Shown here piece by piece: positions 1 through 12,301 of a DNA stretch of 64,000 nt. The translations under genes were made by a program, and so were the position numbers. The DNA comes from Hyaloscypha bicolor E (taxonomy: Eukaryota > Ascomycota > Leotiomycetes > Helotiales > Hyaloscyphaceae). The stretch lies in the NCBI RefSeq assembly GCF_002865645.1, contig NW_020194552.1, forward strand, positions 992,001 to 1,056,000. Reading direction: 5' to 3'. A model generated the notes under the pieces. That model was not told the origin of the DNA and ran no database searches. It was given only the letters and a program-made list of their open reading frames with translations. Within the stretch, counting starts at the first letter, position 1, and the number at the start of each line of letters is the position of its first letter.

Positions 1-507
1 GACCAGCCTCTGGTTCCTGAAGAATATCAACCTCAGGGCTCAAGAAATTCCGACGACGGAGCTGGCTTTGAGTACACGTACGTATTCCGACACTTCGGAC
101 TTCAAGTGAACGACCGCTGGTTTCCCCTGGCCCTCGGTCTGAGTCGCGAGTATTTTGAGCTCCTCGTGTAGATCGACTCGATGCGCAAAAAACCATGGTG
201 CACCAAAAGTTGATGGTACATAAGACTCATCACTAGTGTGGAACTTTTCCAGTGAAGCTGCGTGGGCTCTGTAGCTTTTCTTACAGGTCACAAACCTCGC
301 TCTGACTGGGTCCAGGCCCCATGCAAGCAAACCACGAGAAGCGTTCGGACAGACGTGGATGGCTGCACCTAGCTCGTTGTTCAAGGCCGAGCGCTCGTAG
401 ATCTGCACATCATGCCCTGCGCGACGACAAGAAATCGCAGCTGAGAATCCCGCAATACCAGCCCCGACGATAATGACTTTCAGCCGAGAAACCACCGCAG
501 ACTCCAT
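1..507 (-). CDS. FAD-dependent monooxygenase, N-terminal part (runs off left edge)
   Basis: The protein begins near the start with a Rossmann FAD-binding motif, VIIVGAGIAGFSAA, then an acidic-ended strand (IYERS) and a GAAIHVCPNA segment. This is the usual opening of salicylate-hydroxylase-type flavoprotein monooxygenases, which hydroxylate aromatic or polyketide substrates using NAD(P)H and O2. The start codon is at 507. Exon 1 runs 507-82, an intron with GTACGT donor spans 81-17, and exon 2 (16-1) resumes in frame as EPEAG, the typical beta-strand after the FAD fold. The C-terminal two thirds lie outside the window, so substrate and integrity cannot be judged. It diverges from the MFS transporter that starts 1.09 kb away, an arrangement common in small secondary-metabolism or detoxification clusters. 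The family call is firm; the reaction is unknown. Confidence 0.85.
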
Positions 508-1596
508 GATAGAAGTGTGGAGAGATTAGAAGGTGTTCTTTTTTTGTTTTTGGTTCCAGGATCAGGCTTCTTGAGGTGCAGCTTCGACTGTGAAGAGCGA
601 GAAACTCATGGGACGGGTGAACTCTGGACTAGGGGTAATCTCGAAAGCGGCTTTCACAGCGTTCTAGATGCGCTCTTCTGATACCAGCCTGACGGATTGA
701 GTTACGTGGATACAGTACGACGTGTTTCCGGGTCTTAGATGGGAGCAGTCTCGCTCATGAATTGATATCGGGTTGCATCAGGCAATGTGTCCGACCTGAA
801 TTGGTACGCTGTGCTGATGAGTACGAAGTAAAGCGGGCAAGCGACTGCAGCTAACCCCGGCTTCCGCTTTCAGGGGTCCCGGCGGGGTCCTGGCGAGAAG
901 GGGACGGGACGTAGCGAGCGGGCGCCATGAACGCCCTGGGGCCTTTGCCGACACAAACGACGAGCCTTCCTTGGACGACATGCCGGCACTGCTGCACATA
1001 TCACCCACCACCCCTACTTGCAACTGCAGCTCAACTGCAGCTCTGGCTTCAGAGCGGCTATGGGCTGGCCCCCAAGGGCCACAATCCTTTGCTTGTCTGT
1101 TCTCGAGGCAACATGCAGGTGCGCCCGACCGAAGACTGCGGTCCCGGCTGCATTGAAGTCCGTTCTCGACGGCATGTTCTTGACACTTGACTCGGATTGT
1201 GGAGAATCTTCCGTTGGACCAGGTTCCTCAAAGCTAGATAATCGTCGACGGACCAGGGAGGGGACAAGACGGGGCCAATATTCATTGCTGGGTACGGACT
1301 CCGGAGTGCCTCCGTAGCTCTGAATCAAGGGATTTCGCCAAGGACCGTTTCTCATCCAATAACTGCACCAACATCCCTGCTCCGGACATACCCCAGATAA
1401 GAAATTGAACCATATCTGCGGTCATGCCGTGGGGCTTACGAACTATTGGGAACGCCATCCTCGCTCATCCAGCTCTTCTTTGGTCGATCAATTTTGCCCA
1501 ATCGGACGCCCTCGTAGCTTCAATACTTTATCCACCGAGGTGAACTTTGTCTCTCTCATTCTTTTCTTTCTCTGTACAGTAGTGAAGTCTCGAAAA
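508..1596. promoter_or_regulatory. Shared intergenic region between divergent monooxygenase and MFS genes
   Basis: This 1.09-kb stretch separates two genes transcribed away from each other, so it must hold both promoters. Short open frames on both strands around 780-1355 show no recognisable domain. No binding site could be named with confidence. Confidence 0.4.
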
Positions 1597-3595
1597 ATGT
1601 CGGAAAAGGAACAACCCCTTCAAGTGAGCAAGCCCTCTAAGAAAATGGATTCCCAGGACCATGAAAGGCGGTCAGAGGAAAACCCATCAGTGGAAAACTC
1701 GTCGGAGGAAAAACTTTCAGAAACCGTGAAAACCAGCATCGAATATAGCGAGGAACCGGTACCGCATCTCCATGCGAAGACTTACCTCACCATTTTTGCA
1801 GTTTGCCTCATCTACTTCGCCCAAGTCATCAATGTTGTTGGAGCTGGTGCTGTGAGTGCTATCCACTTGCTTTGGAAGAAGTTCAAAGTTAATTCAAACA
1901 GCGCGCTCAAGATATTTCAGCTGTCCTCGGTGACTCGTTCAAGAGCGTCTGGCTGACCTCCTCTGTTGCCATTCTGACCGCCGTTCTGAGCCCACCTGTT
2001 TCTCAGGCAGCTGACTATTGGGGCCGTCGATGGTTTTTGATTGGCTTGACAACCTGTGGGGTTATTGGGTCGATAATTGTTGCGCGAGCCACCTCCATGG
2101 ATATGGCCATTGCTGGTGAGGTAGTAGCTGGTATATCCTTTGGCGCTCAACCACTTGTTCACGCCGTGGTATCCGAGGTTCTACCCAGAAGACATCGGGG
2201 CTTTGCTCAAGCGGCGCTTAACGTTGCTGCTTCTTTGGGGGGTATTGTAGGACTTCTGGCGGGAGGTGCCATGACTCGAAACGATAACCATGCTGGATTC
2301 CGTAATTATTGGTACCTTTCGACTGCGAGCTATGCATTGGCGACCATTCTTTGCGTCATCTTCTACAACCCGCCCCCTCAAGCCTCGCAGCTGGGACTAA
2401 CACATATGGAGAAACTTCGCAAGCTGGATTGGATTGGATACTTCCTTCTGGCATCCGGTCTAGTACTGTTCTGCATCGGTCTCTCCTGGTCCCAAAACCC
2501 ATACGCCTGGACGGATGCTCACATTCTGGCTCCGTTCTTGATCGGTGTCGCTCTCGTGTTTGGACTCGCTGTTTACGAGACGAAATTCAAGAAGGACGGC
2601 ATGTTCCACCACGGCCTCTTCTTAAACGGCTGGAACTTCCCAATTGCGTTATTGTGCGTTTTCGTAGAAGGATTGACTTTCTTCGCAGCAAACAATTACT
2701 TTCCTTTCGAAGTCGCCGTATTGTACGAGACAGATCCCTTGATTACGGGCCTTCGATATAGCATCAGCTTCATCTGCTTCTCTATTTTCGCAGTTCTAGG
2801 CGGTGCCTTCTGCTCCAAGATGAAAATGGTTCGCTTCCCCACGGTCATCGCATTCTGTTTTATGATCATATTCTGCATCCTCATGGCAACAACAACGCCA
2901 GGTTCATCAAAAGCTGTTTGGGGCTACCCGGTGTTCCTCGGCATCGGTTTAGGAATATGTCTCTGTACTTTAGTTACAGTTGCTCAATTGAGTACCCCTA
3001 AAGAGCTGATCGCCACCACAAGCGGTCTTATGATCGGAGTGAGATCTCTCGGTGGTTCAGTCGGTCTGGCAATCTGTGAGTTCCTTTGATCCAACTTGGA
3101 TTAACGCCAAGTTCTAACATTATCATTCAGACAACGCCATATTTACAGCAAAGTTCACAGCGAACTTGGGTCCCAAAATTGCAGGAGCTGTACTACCTCT
3201 CGGCCTTCCAGAATCTTCACTTCCAGCACTCATTGGCGATTTGGCTGCAAACAATCAAACAGCCATAGCGACAGTGTCTGGAATAACATCTCAAATTATT
3301 GGTGCTGGTGTTGGGGGTCTCTTTGATGCCTACAGCCTGGGATTTCGATTTGTCTGGGTCGCAGCAGGCTGCTTCATGGCGCTGGCCACAATTTGTAAGT
3401 TATCCCTTCCACCATGTGACTTAGTTCACTTCTATTGGAGTGACAAGGATTTTTCTGCATTATTCCCTGGCGTTTTTGGTACAGGACACTAACCTTGATA
3501 CGCCTGCAGGTGCCGTCTTCCTGGTCGACCCGGTCAAGGAATTTAACATGCATATCGATGCACCAGCGGAGAAAGAGGAGGATATCTTCTCTTAG
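1597..3595 (+). CDS. MFS transporter, TRI12/siderophore-type 14-TM family
   Basis: Four exons close cleanly: 1597-1851, 1902-3075, 3131-3394 and 3510-3595, giving 592 residues. A hydrophilic, Glu/Ser-rich N-terminus of about 65 residues precedes the first membrane segment. The loop after TM2 reads SQAADYWGRRWF, the major-facilitator signature (D-x-W-G-R-R/K), and many further hydrophobic segments follow, consistent with 12-14 TM. The segments WDYW-type loop, NDNHAGFRNYW and the late SGLMIGVRSLGG motif resemble fungal proton-driven efflux or siderophore carriers of the TRI12/SIT group. It probably sits in the plasma membrane. An upstream in-frame ATG at 1405 exists, but the start at 1597 gives the normal family length. 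The divergent monooxygenase neighbour suggests export of a modified metabolite, which is inference only. Confidence 0.9.
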
Positions 3596-5164
3596 GCCTC
3601 TCGCTGCTTCTTCACTTGCCAAAAGTAGCCTGGAACATATGCACTTGTAATCTCGAATTTTCTATAGATCTTGGCGTTCAAAATTTTCACCAAGGAAATC
3701 TAAGATTGCTCTTCAAATTATTCGTGCCTGTGGTTGGACGACTCTCAATCTTCGAATTCTGCTATTCAAAAAAAATCAATTGCTCGGATTTTATCAGATG
3801 CTCTTCGGGACAACCTCTCTTGGTTAGATTTCCGTACCTGGAGTCCCCACCTTCCTCCCGAGTCGTGGGACCTCGTCCTGTCCCGTATCCCGGGGACTCA
3901 GTTAGCTCTCCTGGGACCAGGATTCTGTTACAGGGCCAAAAAATCTCACGAGTGACCATTCAAGTGAACGACAGACACATATCTTGTGTTGCCCCACTGC
4001 ATGGAATTCTGAGGCGTACTCGTACTGAAGGCGGGTCCTTTTCAAGGACCCCAGGGGACCTCGGAGAACTGGAAGCGAAGAATAATGCATTGGTCCAGGG
4101 AGTCTGAAACTTTCGAAACTGGAGGCGGGAGAGGTCGTTTCACAGGATTGAACGCTAGACTGTCACCCCTCTCGGCAAAGTTGAGCCTTTTAGAAACATA
4201 TTCATATCAAGTCTGATGGCACAAATCTGTGATTGGGCCATCTCTCTCTTCTAACACGGAAAAGCAACGTCTTTTCCGGCACTTCTTCACTTGCCGAACA
4301 ATTACCATCCCAGAGTAAAAACGCCTCCTTCTCATTCACAGCCTGCCCAATAATTGACCTCCCTGGACGAATATGCCACCGCCACCAATTCCGTACCAGC
4401 TTCTCCAAGAGGCCTGGGCGCCCGACGCCTGCAAACGTAAGCCCAATCTGGCGGCTCAGAAACCGCCTTCTGTACTTGTCAAGCAAAAGAAAAGTTTGAC
4501 GTACGAAGAGAGCTTGGCCCGGTGGCGCAGGACGAATAGGTCTTGGAGGTGGGGGGGGGGGGTGCTATTTCACGTCAAGACAATGCCAGAACGAACTACT
4601 TCTGGAAGGCAATGGCGTTGCCGTTGGCCGTTGAGCGCCTCATGTCTCCACAATGGGAAGTCTCTCAAGCCAAAATTGTGGGAATAGAGGTTTCTAAGCT
4701 AGTGGAAGTAAGCATAGTCACTGTGGCTTCAGTTTCGACACGTCATCGGAGTGGCATCGCTGTTAAAGAGATGTGCAATTCACGAATGCAGTTGATCCAA
4801 GAAAAATGCTACCCTTTTCGACAGGCAAGGAGAGCGTGCTAAACTCGGAGCGTGACCGGCATGTGAGAAGCTTGTTATCGTGCTGCTGAAAGAAGTGACT
4901 GCTCCGATTTCATCGACATGCCATGGAAATTGCCCTTCATTGGCGGTTCTCCTGACCTCGCTTGGGACCTCATGTCACTTGCTGCAGTATCTACAGTACC
5001 TGCACATCCAGAGTCAAGGAAACGATACCTTGATGATGTGCGTTAAGGAGGTTGTATCATGGATCTGTCTTCATAACTCGGCAATCACCCAGTGCAATTC
5101 TGTGCTCTGCTACGGGCTTTGCAAATCTTCATCCTTCTTTAATTAGAGCTTACATTCACTTCAG
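3596..5164 (+). other. No supported gene (1.57 kb)
   Basis: Several overlapping short open frames occur (for example 3616-4107 and 4543-4842), but none shows a domain, codon bias or splice logic. A run of about 12 G residues sits near 4550-4561. I see nothing functional here beyond the 3' end of the MFS gene and possible 5' sequence of the pseudogene that follows. Confidence 0.4.
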
Positions 5165-6594
5165 ATGTCGTCCAAGTTACAGTCTTCTTTCATCATGGGG
5201 TTCACAATTCCGCGTCGAGATGTCCCTGTTGTGATTTGCAGCATCCTTTTCACCAGTATTGCATTCATTGTTGTCATTTGTAGGCTTTACACGCGAGTTA
5301 TCATGCTCTAGAATGCTGGTCCAGATGATTATATCATGACAGCAGCTATGGTAAAGTCTTTTCTGACTTCCTTGAAACATCTTCTTGTCGAAACGCTAAG
5401 GAATCACTGTTGGGAAAGATCGGCTCTGATCTTTACTTGCGAGGGTCGACTAACTCAAAGTCCAGGCTGCTTCCATCGGATTCTGCGTTGTCATCTTCTA
5501 CCGTGAGTGATAAACCTCTACCATTGATACTGATGCTAATCATACCTCAGAGATTAAAAGTGGACTTGGAATACCTTTTGAGACTATACCGGTACACCAC
5601 ATTCAACTGTTCTTCCAAGTATGTTACCTACCACAGATCAAGAACTAGAGCAGCACTGACTGTTCTTTCCTCCATAGGCTCTCTGGGCCACTATCCCCAT
5701 GTACAATCTCTCCCTCGTGTTGACCAAGATCTCTATTATCTTCCAATACATGCGCATCTTCACTACAAAAAAGATCACCCAGCTGTGCCGCATCATGATA
5801 GGCGTTCTGATCGTCTATGGCTGCTGGACCATCCTCGGATCCGTATTCATGTGCATCCACGTGGACTCGTTCTGGAACACAAGCATCTCGGGCCATTGCA
5901 TGAACAAACTCGCCTTCTGGTTCTCCAATGCTGCGCTGAATATCACTACTGATATCATGATCTTCGCTATCCCAATGCCTCTCTTGAGACAACTGCAGCT
6001 CCCGTAACGACAGAAGATTGGTCTTGTATTCGTTTTCGGCTTCGGTGCCTTGTGAATTATCCACCTCTACATAGTGCCAAATCTGTACTGACATTATGGA
6101 AAGTGTCTGCGTCACCAGCATCATTCGATAAAAAAGTTTGTATGAGATTTCCGTATCGACAGACACATCCTGTACGTTCAAAACCTTGCTCCTACTCTGC
6201 GTATGAACTAATAAAGCACACAGTGGACGCCGTCAACATCGCCATCTGGTCCGGGATCGAAATCAACGTCGCAATCGCCTGTGCCTCCCTCCCCTCCCTA
6301 AAACCCCTCATCTCGCGCCTAGTTCCCGGCATCCTCCCCAGCATCGGCAGCCGCAACAAATCAAACATGAACAACCTCTCCGGCAACGAACTCGGCAGCT
6401 ACCACATGAACACTATGAATAACACTAACAAATCTAGGACCGGCGCCCAAGTCGAAGAAATCAAGGTCGAGCAGAGCATATATCAGCAGCGGGAAGTGAG
6501 AGCCAGTGTTGAAGGGAGTGAGAGGAGTTTAGTGAATTGGAAGGCGGACTGTTTTTCTGAGGAGCAGCAACGTAAGAAGCATGAGGTCGTCTAG
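5165..6594 (+). pseudogene. Broken rhodopsin-domain integral membrane protein (PTH11/SAT5-like)
   Basis: A start at 5165 opens a reading frame with a first membrane helix (VVICSILFTSIAFIVVICRLY). It hits an in-frame TAG at 5309-5311 exactly between that helix and the family motif GPDDY. A later exon (about 5680-6007) carries ALWAIPMYNLSLVLTKISI, FQYMRIF, the Cys-containing loop and NITTDIMIFAIPMPLL, all typical of fungal rhodopsin-domain proteins. It then stops at a TAA (6005-6007) where family members continue RQKIGLVFVFGFGAL, which is still readable after the stop. The C-terminal part at about 6215-6594 keeps IWSGIEINVAIACASLPSL and a polar tail. Two nonsense codons in otherwise recognisable sequence indicate a recently dead gene. 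An intact relative lies at 27492-28973 on the other strand. Confidence 0.8.
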
Positions 6595-7945
6595 TGGGCT
6601 CTCGTTGATCTGTCTAGCGCTGGCGTGAAAGGAATCGATGAATCCTGGTTGTCGGTGGGGTGAAACAATCTCAACGCCGTTTGGATGCGTGGCGTTATGT
6701 GTAATTCTGGTCGTGTAAAAAACGAATTCTGGTTTCATATTGATTTTCGGAGCGCTGTGGCGACACAGGCGAGAGTGAGAGTGAACGTGCCTTGCCGTTG
6801 CATAGAAAGTTTCTTGCCCAGTCAACCTTCGAGTGCACCCTGAACAGGCACCCCCTCCACCCTCCCAGCAACCACCGCACTCGGCATGGACCCAAAAACT
6901 ACGTCTACGTACCCAACAGCCACGAAATCAGAACTACACTCTCCCATCGCATCCATTAACTTCCACCCTGATCTCTCAAACGCCAACCTCATATCCTCAC
7001 TCGCCCCTACACACCTCAACTCGAAATCCTCACCTGCAAATACCTGGAGATCGATCTTCGTATCCGCCAAAGTTTGCAAACCAGTCATATCCGTGAAAGC
7101 TGAGCACTGTAACCCCAACCCTACTTTAAAACAACCTGTGGGGATGCTACCGGATTTTTGACATCGATAGAGTTTGTTCAAAAATACAACCCTCAGAGAC
7201 GGTAGCTACGAGATTCTAGTCGAATATTCTGTGTTAACAGCATGTATCTGTTCTCGTAGAACGGTGATCGGTGGTATTGGGGAGCTGAGGAAGCACTGCA
7301 TCTTGAACTGTCGTGGAAACTCCCAATTCTATTTGTAGGAAGACGGCATTACGATGGTGAGGACTGGAGGTGGAAATGGACTCCTGCTTTGCCTGGGAAC
7401 ATCTGCAAATGCCACCCTTGTGTAATATTAAAGCCGAGATAGTGGATGTAATACAAAATTGAAGATATCCAGTACTTGCACACAGGTGACAACCTCGGCG
7501 CTAAAACTGGAGAAGTGAAAGAGAAGGGGGGAGAATACGACTTTGATAAGCAAGGGCAATGACGCAAAGTAAATCTAGCACTGGGCCTTGCCCCAAAACG
7601 AAGATCATGCGCCACCACTGACTTACCTGGTTCCCGTTCTGCTTCTGAAGCGTACAGGCCAGGAGAGAACTTTAGGAAGGAAGCAAGTAAAGAAGAAAGC
7701 AGATAGGATTCTTTTAGCAAAGCTGCCCGTCTATAATACACCCACCTCCGACCCACCAATTGAATTGTTGAAGATCGATCCACACTCAGCTCGCTGATTT
7801 CGAATTCATGTCGCCAACATAGCAAGTCACCTCCCAATATTCACCACCTAAGCTAGAACCCACCAACTCAGCTCCTCATTCTCAGTTGCCATTTGTCGAT
7901 TATTTGCGGCTTCTCAACCCTTTGTTCTCGATTCTCTGCAAACAA
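6595..7945. other. No supported gene (1.35 kb)
   Basis: A minus-strand open frame at 6822-7181 (119 codons) has balanced composition but no domain I recognise and no clear exon partners. The 7349-7837 frame looks random. Part of this stretch is the 3' region of the exomer gene, which ends at 7946. Confidence 0.35.
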
Positions 7946-10303
7946 TCACCCCTCAGTCCCACTGCTCCTAAATGCCGCGCACAGCGCTGCATAATGGTGC
8001 GTCAACTCCAGTACATTCTGCGGCAGGCTCGTCGCCTGAATGATACTCCTAACCTTCAGGGCGCCTTCATCCTCAATCAGCGTGCGGATCGTATACAGCA
8101 GCTCGGGGCTGAACTCCGAGTACCACCTATACTGCCACGTCACGAGACGAATGACGCTCGCGACCGTCTCTCGCGTCTGCTTCTCCCTCTCGAATTCCGC
8201 GAGAATGCCCGTCAGGGCTTTTGGTGAGAAGCGGATGGATAGGCAGGCGCGATAGGCTTCGACGGCTTCGGCTTGGTGGTGCAGGCGGTCGGCAAGGGAG
8301 CCGAGGATCTCCCATTCTTCTGCGGACTTTTTGTATTGCATTTGTTGGGCGCGGTACTGGGCCATCTCCGTGCGCCATATGGTGTAAATGCGGAGGTCTT
8401 CATAGAGGACCATGAAGAGGCTGTCGAGCCAGCGTTCGCAAAGGCGTTTGTTGTTGAAGCGGGAGAGTTGCTCTTCGGTTGCCTCGGACTTTTTCATGTT
8501 AGCTTTACCCACTAGGAAATCGAAGTTGCTCACGTCTTCATTTCCACTCTTCGCTTCCTCTGGTGTGACTGTATGCGAAGGTTTCTCAACTGCTTGGTCA
8601 GCTGTCGAGCCCTTAACACCGTTCTCAGCAACTAGTGTGGCAGCAGTCGAGTCTCCATTTGTGCTCTTCTCGTCATCTGTGTGCTCGTCGCCGTTGATGG
8701 GAGGACCTGGACTTCCTCTCAGTACATCGGTGCTTGCGCTACGCTTGGTTGAGTCACCTTGTTGGCCGGCGGGTGGCTGCTTCTCGCTGCGGTATTCTTC
8801 CTCCATCACAAACACGTTACTTCGGATCTTCAGCAGCTGATCCCAACCAATCTTCGCTGTCATCTCTGTCAAAATACTGTAAGCATGTTTGAATGTCCCT
8901 TTGTACTGAGCAGCCCGTAAGCTCAGCAAGCTCGGGTGGACTTGCTCGGAGTATTTCGACTCTGGTTCGCTGTCGATTTCGTCTAACCGAGTCTCTGGTA
9001 GAGTTGGCAGGTAAATTTCCTTGGGGTCTGGCATGATTGGAGCATCTTTGTCCTGGTATGTAAACATCGGACAGGAGTTCAAGGTTGTCAACGCATTCTC
9101 CCAGTCCTCCATAGCAACATATACCTCTGCAAGTCTCGCCCATGTGCCAAATTCGCTTGGAGCAGCAACTGTGCTCCGGTCTGCGCAACCAAGAGCCATT
9201 CGTAATCTCTCCTGCTTAAGCTCTTCCTGATTGGGGTTCAACGCCTTCTTCATCAAGAACTCTGCTTGTGTATCCAGCATTACGTAGTCCATTGGCGATT
9301 GCTTGACAGATTCGTGCAGAACTCGGACTGCTTGGACCTCCTCGTTGCCCATGAATAAGACCTTTGCCAGCAGTGAGGAGACTTCAACATTTTTCGTCCG
9401 CAGCTTCTCGAATAGGTTTATGCCAGAAGCGAATCGCCCAGTGGTATGGAAATATTTGAGGAGACCGGTTGTGAGGTGGTTCGAGACGTTGTTGGGCACT
9501 TGCACAACGGAGTCAGATCCCAATTGCCAACCTGTAGATGTCAGCCTAGCCCTCTCTTCTGCGAAGGTCATTATTACCTCTGAAAAACAGTTGCTCCGCG
9601 GCTTGTAGAAATCTGTGTTCTGTCTCCGTATTTGTGACTGGATTGAATCTTCGAACACCCATTATCTTCCTGATTGTGTCTCCACTTCCATCATCCGCAT
9701 ACGAGTATGCTCGAAGCACACTGCAAAGATACGTTTCCAACCATAACTCATCGGATGCAACTCTCTTCTCCCCTCTCTCATCTATGCAGTAGCTGTCGAC
9801 GCTTCCAGGAATTGTAACGTGTACGCGCATATCGAGTCTGGAGAAGGCATTGTAGCAGCTGGTACTAATTAGCGCGCAGTAAAACCTCTCGTACCCTGTG
9901 ACATACCAGTACACGCCCTCGACGATTTTCGAGCTTGATTGGTGGTTTTCTTTGTAGGTAAGGGTATTGATGTATGCTGCCAAGCTTGCAGAAGATGAAG
10001 CATCGACTCCTGTGACATGGTGATAGACTCCAATCTGCAGACAATTTAGCCCTTCTCCAAGCACCCGATCTTAATCTGCCACGTACCTGCTTCCCTGGAT
10101 TCCTTGGAGCTTGCTTGATCAGCTGGACCAGATCTGGGGGACCTAATTCTCGTAGCGCAGCCAAGACCTCTGTTCGAGCATCGATAGATTCGTGAAGGAT
10201 CTCCTCCGTGAGTCTGAGAAAGAAATGTCAGCATATTATTCTCTCCTCAATTACCTGCTGGCTGCAAGTGCTTCACATACTCAGGCACAGCTGGCGCAAC
10301 CAT
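7946..10303 (-). CDS. Exomer cargo adaptor, ChAPs family (Chs5-Arf1-binding, BUD7/BCH1-like)
   Basis: Exons 10303-10281, 10213-10087, 10034-9578 and 9531-7946 join in frame to 730 residues. The first donor is GTATGT and its intron has a TGCTGAC branch site. The N-terminus has ELGPPDLVQLIKQAPRNPG and YHHVTGVDASS. The middle carries tetratricopeptide-like helices (WARLAEVYVAMEDWENAL). The C-terminal half has NKRLCERWLDSLFMVLYEDLR and WYSEFSPELLYTIR. This pattern is characteristic of the ChAPs proteins that, with Chs5 and Arf1, form the exomer coat carrying chitin synthase and other cargo from the trans-Golgi to the plasma membrane. A Ser/Thr/Glu-rich disordered insert occupies roughly residues 455-535. 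Yeast has four paralogues; I cannot tell which one this corresponds to. Confidence 0.92.
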
Positions 10304-11187
10304 CTTATCGTCTTTGTTGAGACCGGTGTCTCAGAAACGCTGAAAGCTGATCTGTCGGCAGAAACTGCAGGCGCAGCTGTAGCATGCGATAAAGAGCCGT
10401 ATGAAGCAGACAGCAGGTAGATGCTGGGTCGACGTTGTGGATTTTGCTGGGTTGTTTTGTCAGATCCAGCAACTTTGAATTTCGAAGGAGGTGTCAAGTC
10501 AAAGTGGCACGGACCACTTTCAGCCTTGCCGCTTAGACTTTGTCACCTCAACACCATCACCGTCACCGCTTGATCTTTGACATGTAATTTCGCCTTGGAG
10601 AACAATGATTTTCAATTATGATCTTTGCGACACCTAGTTGCAAATTTATTCCCTAGGTACAGAAACCTATATGTTTTTGTGGATGGCATTATACAGCCTA
10701 TGATTTCCACCTCTAGCAACTCGTGCGTAACTTCAGGTATGTGGTGAGGTCTTCAGATTTTGAAGCAAAAGAGAAAATTGCTGTCAATTAGCTCGTATCC
10801 TGAACCCACCAACTGGAAGCCTACTTATGGTAGGTTGAGAAAGGAAAAATAAGTTGGAGAATGGTGGTTTGTGGCATGATGTTGTATGCTTGCGTACTTT
10901 AGTGCTGGACAGAGGAATAAATTTACAATATTCCCATAGCATAGAAGGAGAGAAAAGTATATCGCCATTTCGTAATGTACTCCTAGCCAATGAAGTAGTA
11001 ATTGGGCAATGTCCCCTTGTAACATTGGCGAGCTTGAGATGTTGGATGTGGTGAATTGAAAGATGTGGGGTGTCTCGATAAGTGAAGCTCGTCGTACTAG
11101 CTGATTAAGCGAGCTTTGAGCCAATCAAGCCAAAATCTGACTGCTGAGACATCATAAATCCACGAGCAGAATCGTATCTCGCACCTC
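10304..11187. other. Divergent intergenic region (0.88 kb)
   Basis: This separates the minus-strand exomer gene from the plus-strand zinc-knuckle gene and must hold both promoters. Minus-strand frames at 10273-10497 and 10784-11124 are leader or random sequence. No site could be identified. Confidence 0.35.
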
Positions 11188-12087
11188 ATGACACACCGCC
11201 TGCCCCGCCAACAACAAAGGTATTCTGCCATGAACCAAGCACCATCTGGAGCTCCAGCAACGAACGTAGAGAGCGGACTTGACAACTGGGTCGAAGCAGC
11301 CCTCTCGACCGCGAATCCTGCCACCTCTGCACCCTGCTCGAGTATTCCTATCTGCTCGACTGCGACGTCTGCCACCTTTGCTGCAGGGTTCTCGAATAAT
11401 TCAACCTCCTCAATCGCAAACCACACAACATTTGCAAGCTCTGCGAATAACCCAGCCTTCTTTGTCACGGATCCTTCCACTCGCATACGAGTAGGCTTCG
11501 AAAGTGACTCGGCCTTCCGCGACCCCCCTCCACCCTCCCCGAGAAGACCGTTCGAGGATTATACACCATTTGAAGCCTCTCCGAGAAGTTCAATCCACGC
11601 GGACCGTTATTCCTTTGAAGACCACTCAACCAATCCAGCCTACTCAACTGTAGTTGTTGATGATACCATAAGCTGCTACATCCCTCGGCCTGTACCTGGA
11701 GCCAGTGTCACTGCGGCGAATCAGACATCAAGGTATCAGCAGTTCATCAACTTCATACCCGATGGGTGTTTAGAGTGCACCTATCGTGTACACGACCTTC
11801 GCCACTGCGAGAAAGCCTGGGCTCCCCTACGCGACTTCGAAACTGTCGAACCGTTGATTTGTCTGAACTGTGGGTGGCTCGGTCACAGCGTCTTCGGTTG
11901 TCCGTGTCCTCTTGCAGGAGCAATTATTCTTTGGCATTACTCTCCTCCCCAGCTCGGCCAGGAAAGGTATCCCCCCAAGATCGGCGTTGTGGAATTAGCA
12001 AAAGACATCAAGCCAGGGTGTTACGATATCCCTTTCGCGCTGTGGAGGCAATTGGCCCAGACCCAAGTTCGTCCGAACTTGTTGTGA
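11188..12087 (+). CDS. Uncharacterised protein with two tandem CCHC zinc knuckles
   Basis: This is a single uninterrupted frame of 299 residues; an alternative start is at 11230. The first 165 residues are Ser/Thr/Pro/Ala-rich and probably disordered. Two segments then match the zinc-knuckle spacing C-x2-C-x4-H-x4-C exactly: CLECTYRVHDLRHC from about residue 194 and CLNCGWLGHSVFGC from about residue 225. Such knuckles bind single-stranded nucleic acid in retroviral Gag and RNA-processing proteins, or act as protein contacts. The C-terminus (to residue 299) contains YPPKIGVVELAKDI and no further domain. It ends about 215 bp before the HIR3 start and is co-oriented with it. I know no named family for it, and the function is not inferred beyond possible zinc and RNA/DNA binding. 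Confidence 0.6.
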   Translation: MTHRLPRQQQRYSAMNQAPSGAPATNVESGLDNWVEAALSTANPATSAPCSSIPICSTATSATFAAGFSNNSTSSIANHTTFASSANNPAFFVTDPSTRIRVGFESDSAFRDPPPPSPRRPFEDYTPFEASPRSSIHADRYSFEDHSTNPAYSTVVVDDTISCYIPRPVPGASVTAANQTSRYQQFINFIPDGCLECTYRVHDLRHCEKAWAPLRDFETVEPLICLNCGWLGHSVFGCPCPLAGAIILWHYSPPQLGQERYPPKIGVVELAKDIKPGCYDIPFALWRQLAQTQVRPNLL

Positions 12088-12301
12088 AACGGTAAACTTC
12101 AGTGTGGTCACCACGAAGACCGCCGCTCGAAGTCCGCATGCTAACACGACGTTTACCACCTTACAACTGTCTCTACGCAATTTCCCCGACATTCACATCA
12201 CTTATGGTATGTTTGGGACTCCTGCATCTTACTGCTATCACGGACTGACATGAATGTGTAGTCATAATTCTACAAATCCCTTATCAACTTTTCCCACCAC
12301 T

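Noticed and set aside
4548..4562. Long G run
   Set aside because: A homopolymer tract with no partner structure; possibly a sequencing-prone site but not a feature.
6822..7181. Minus-strand 119-codon frame with balanced composition
   Set aside because: No recognisable domain, no neighbouring exons, and an equally open frame on the opposite strand; not supported as a gene.
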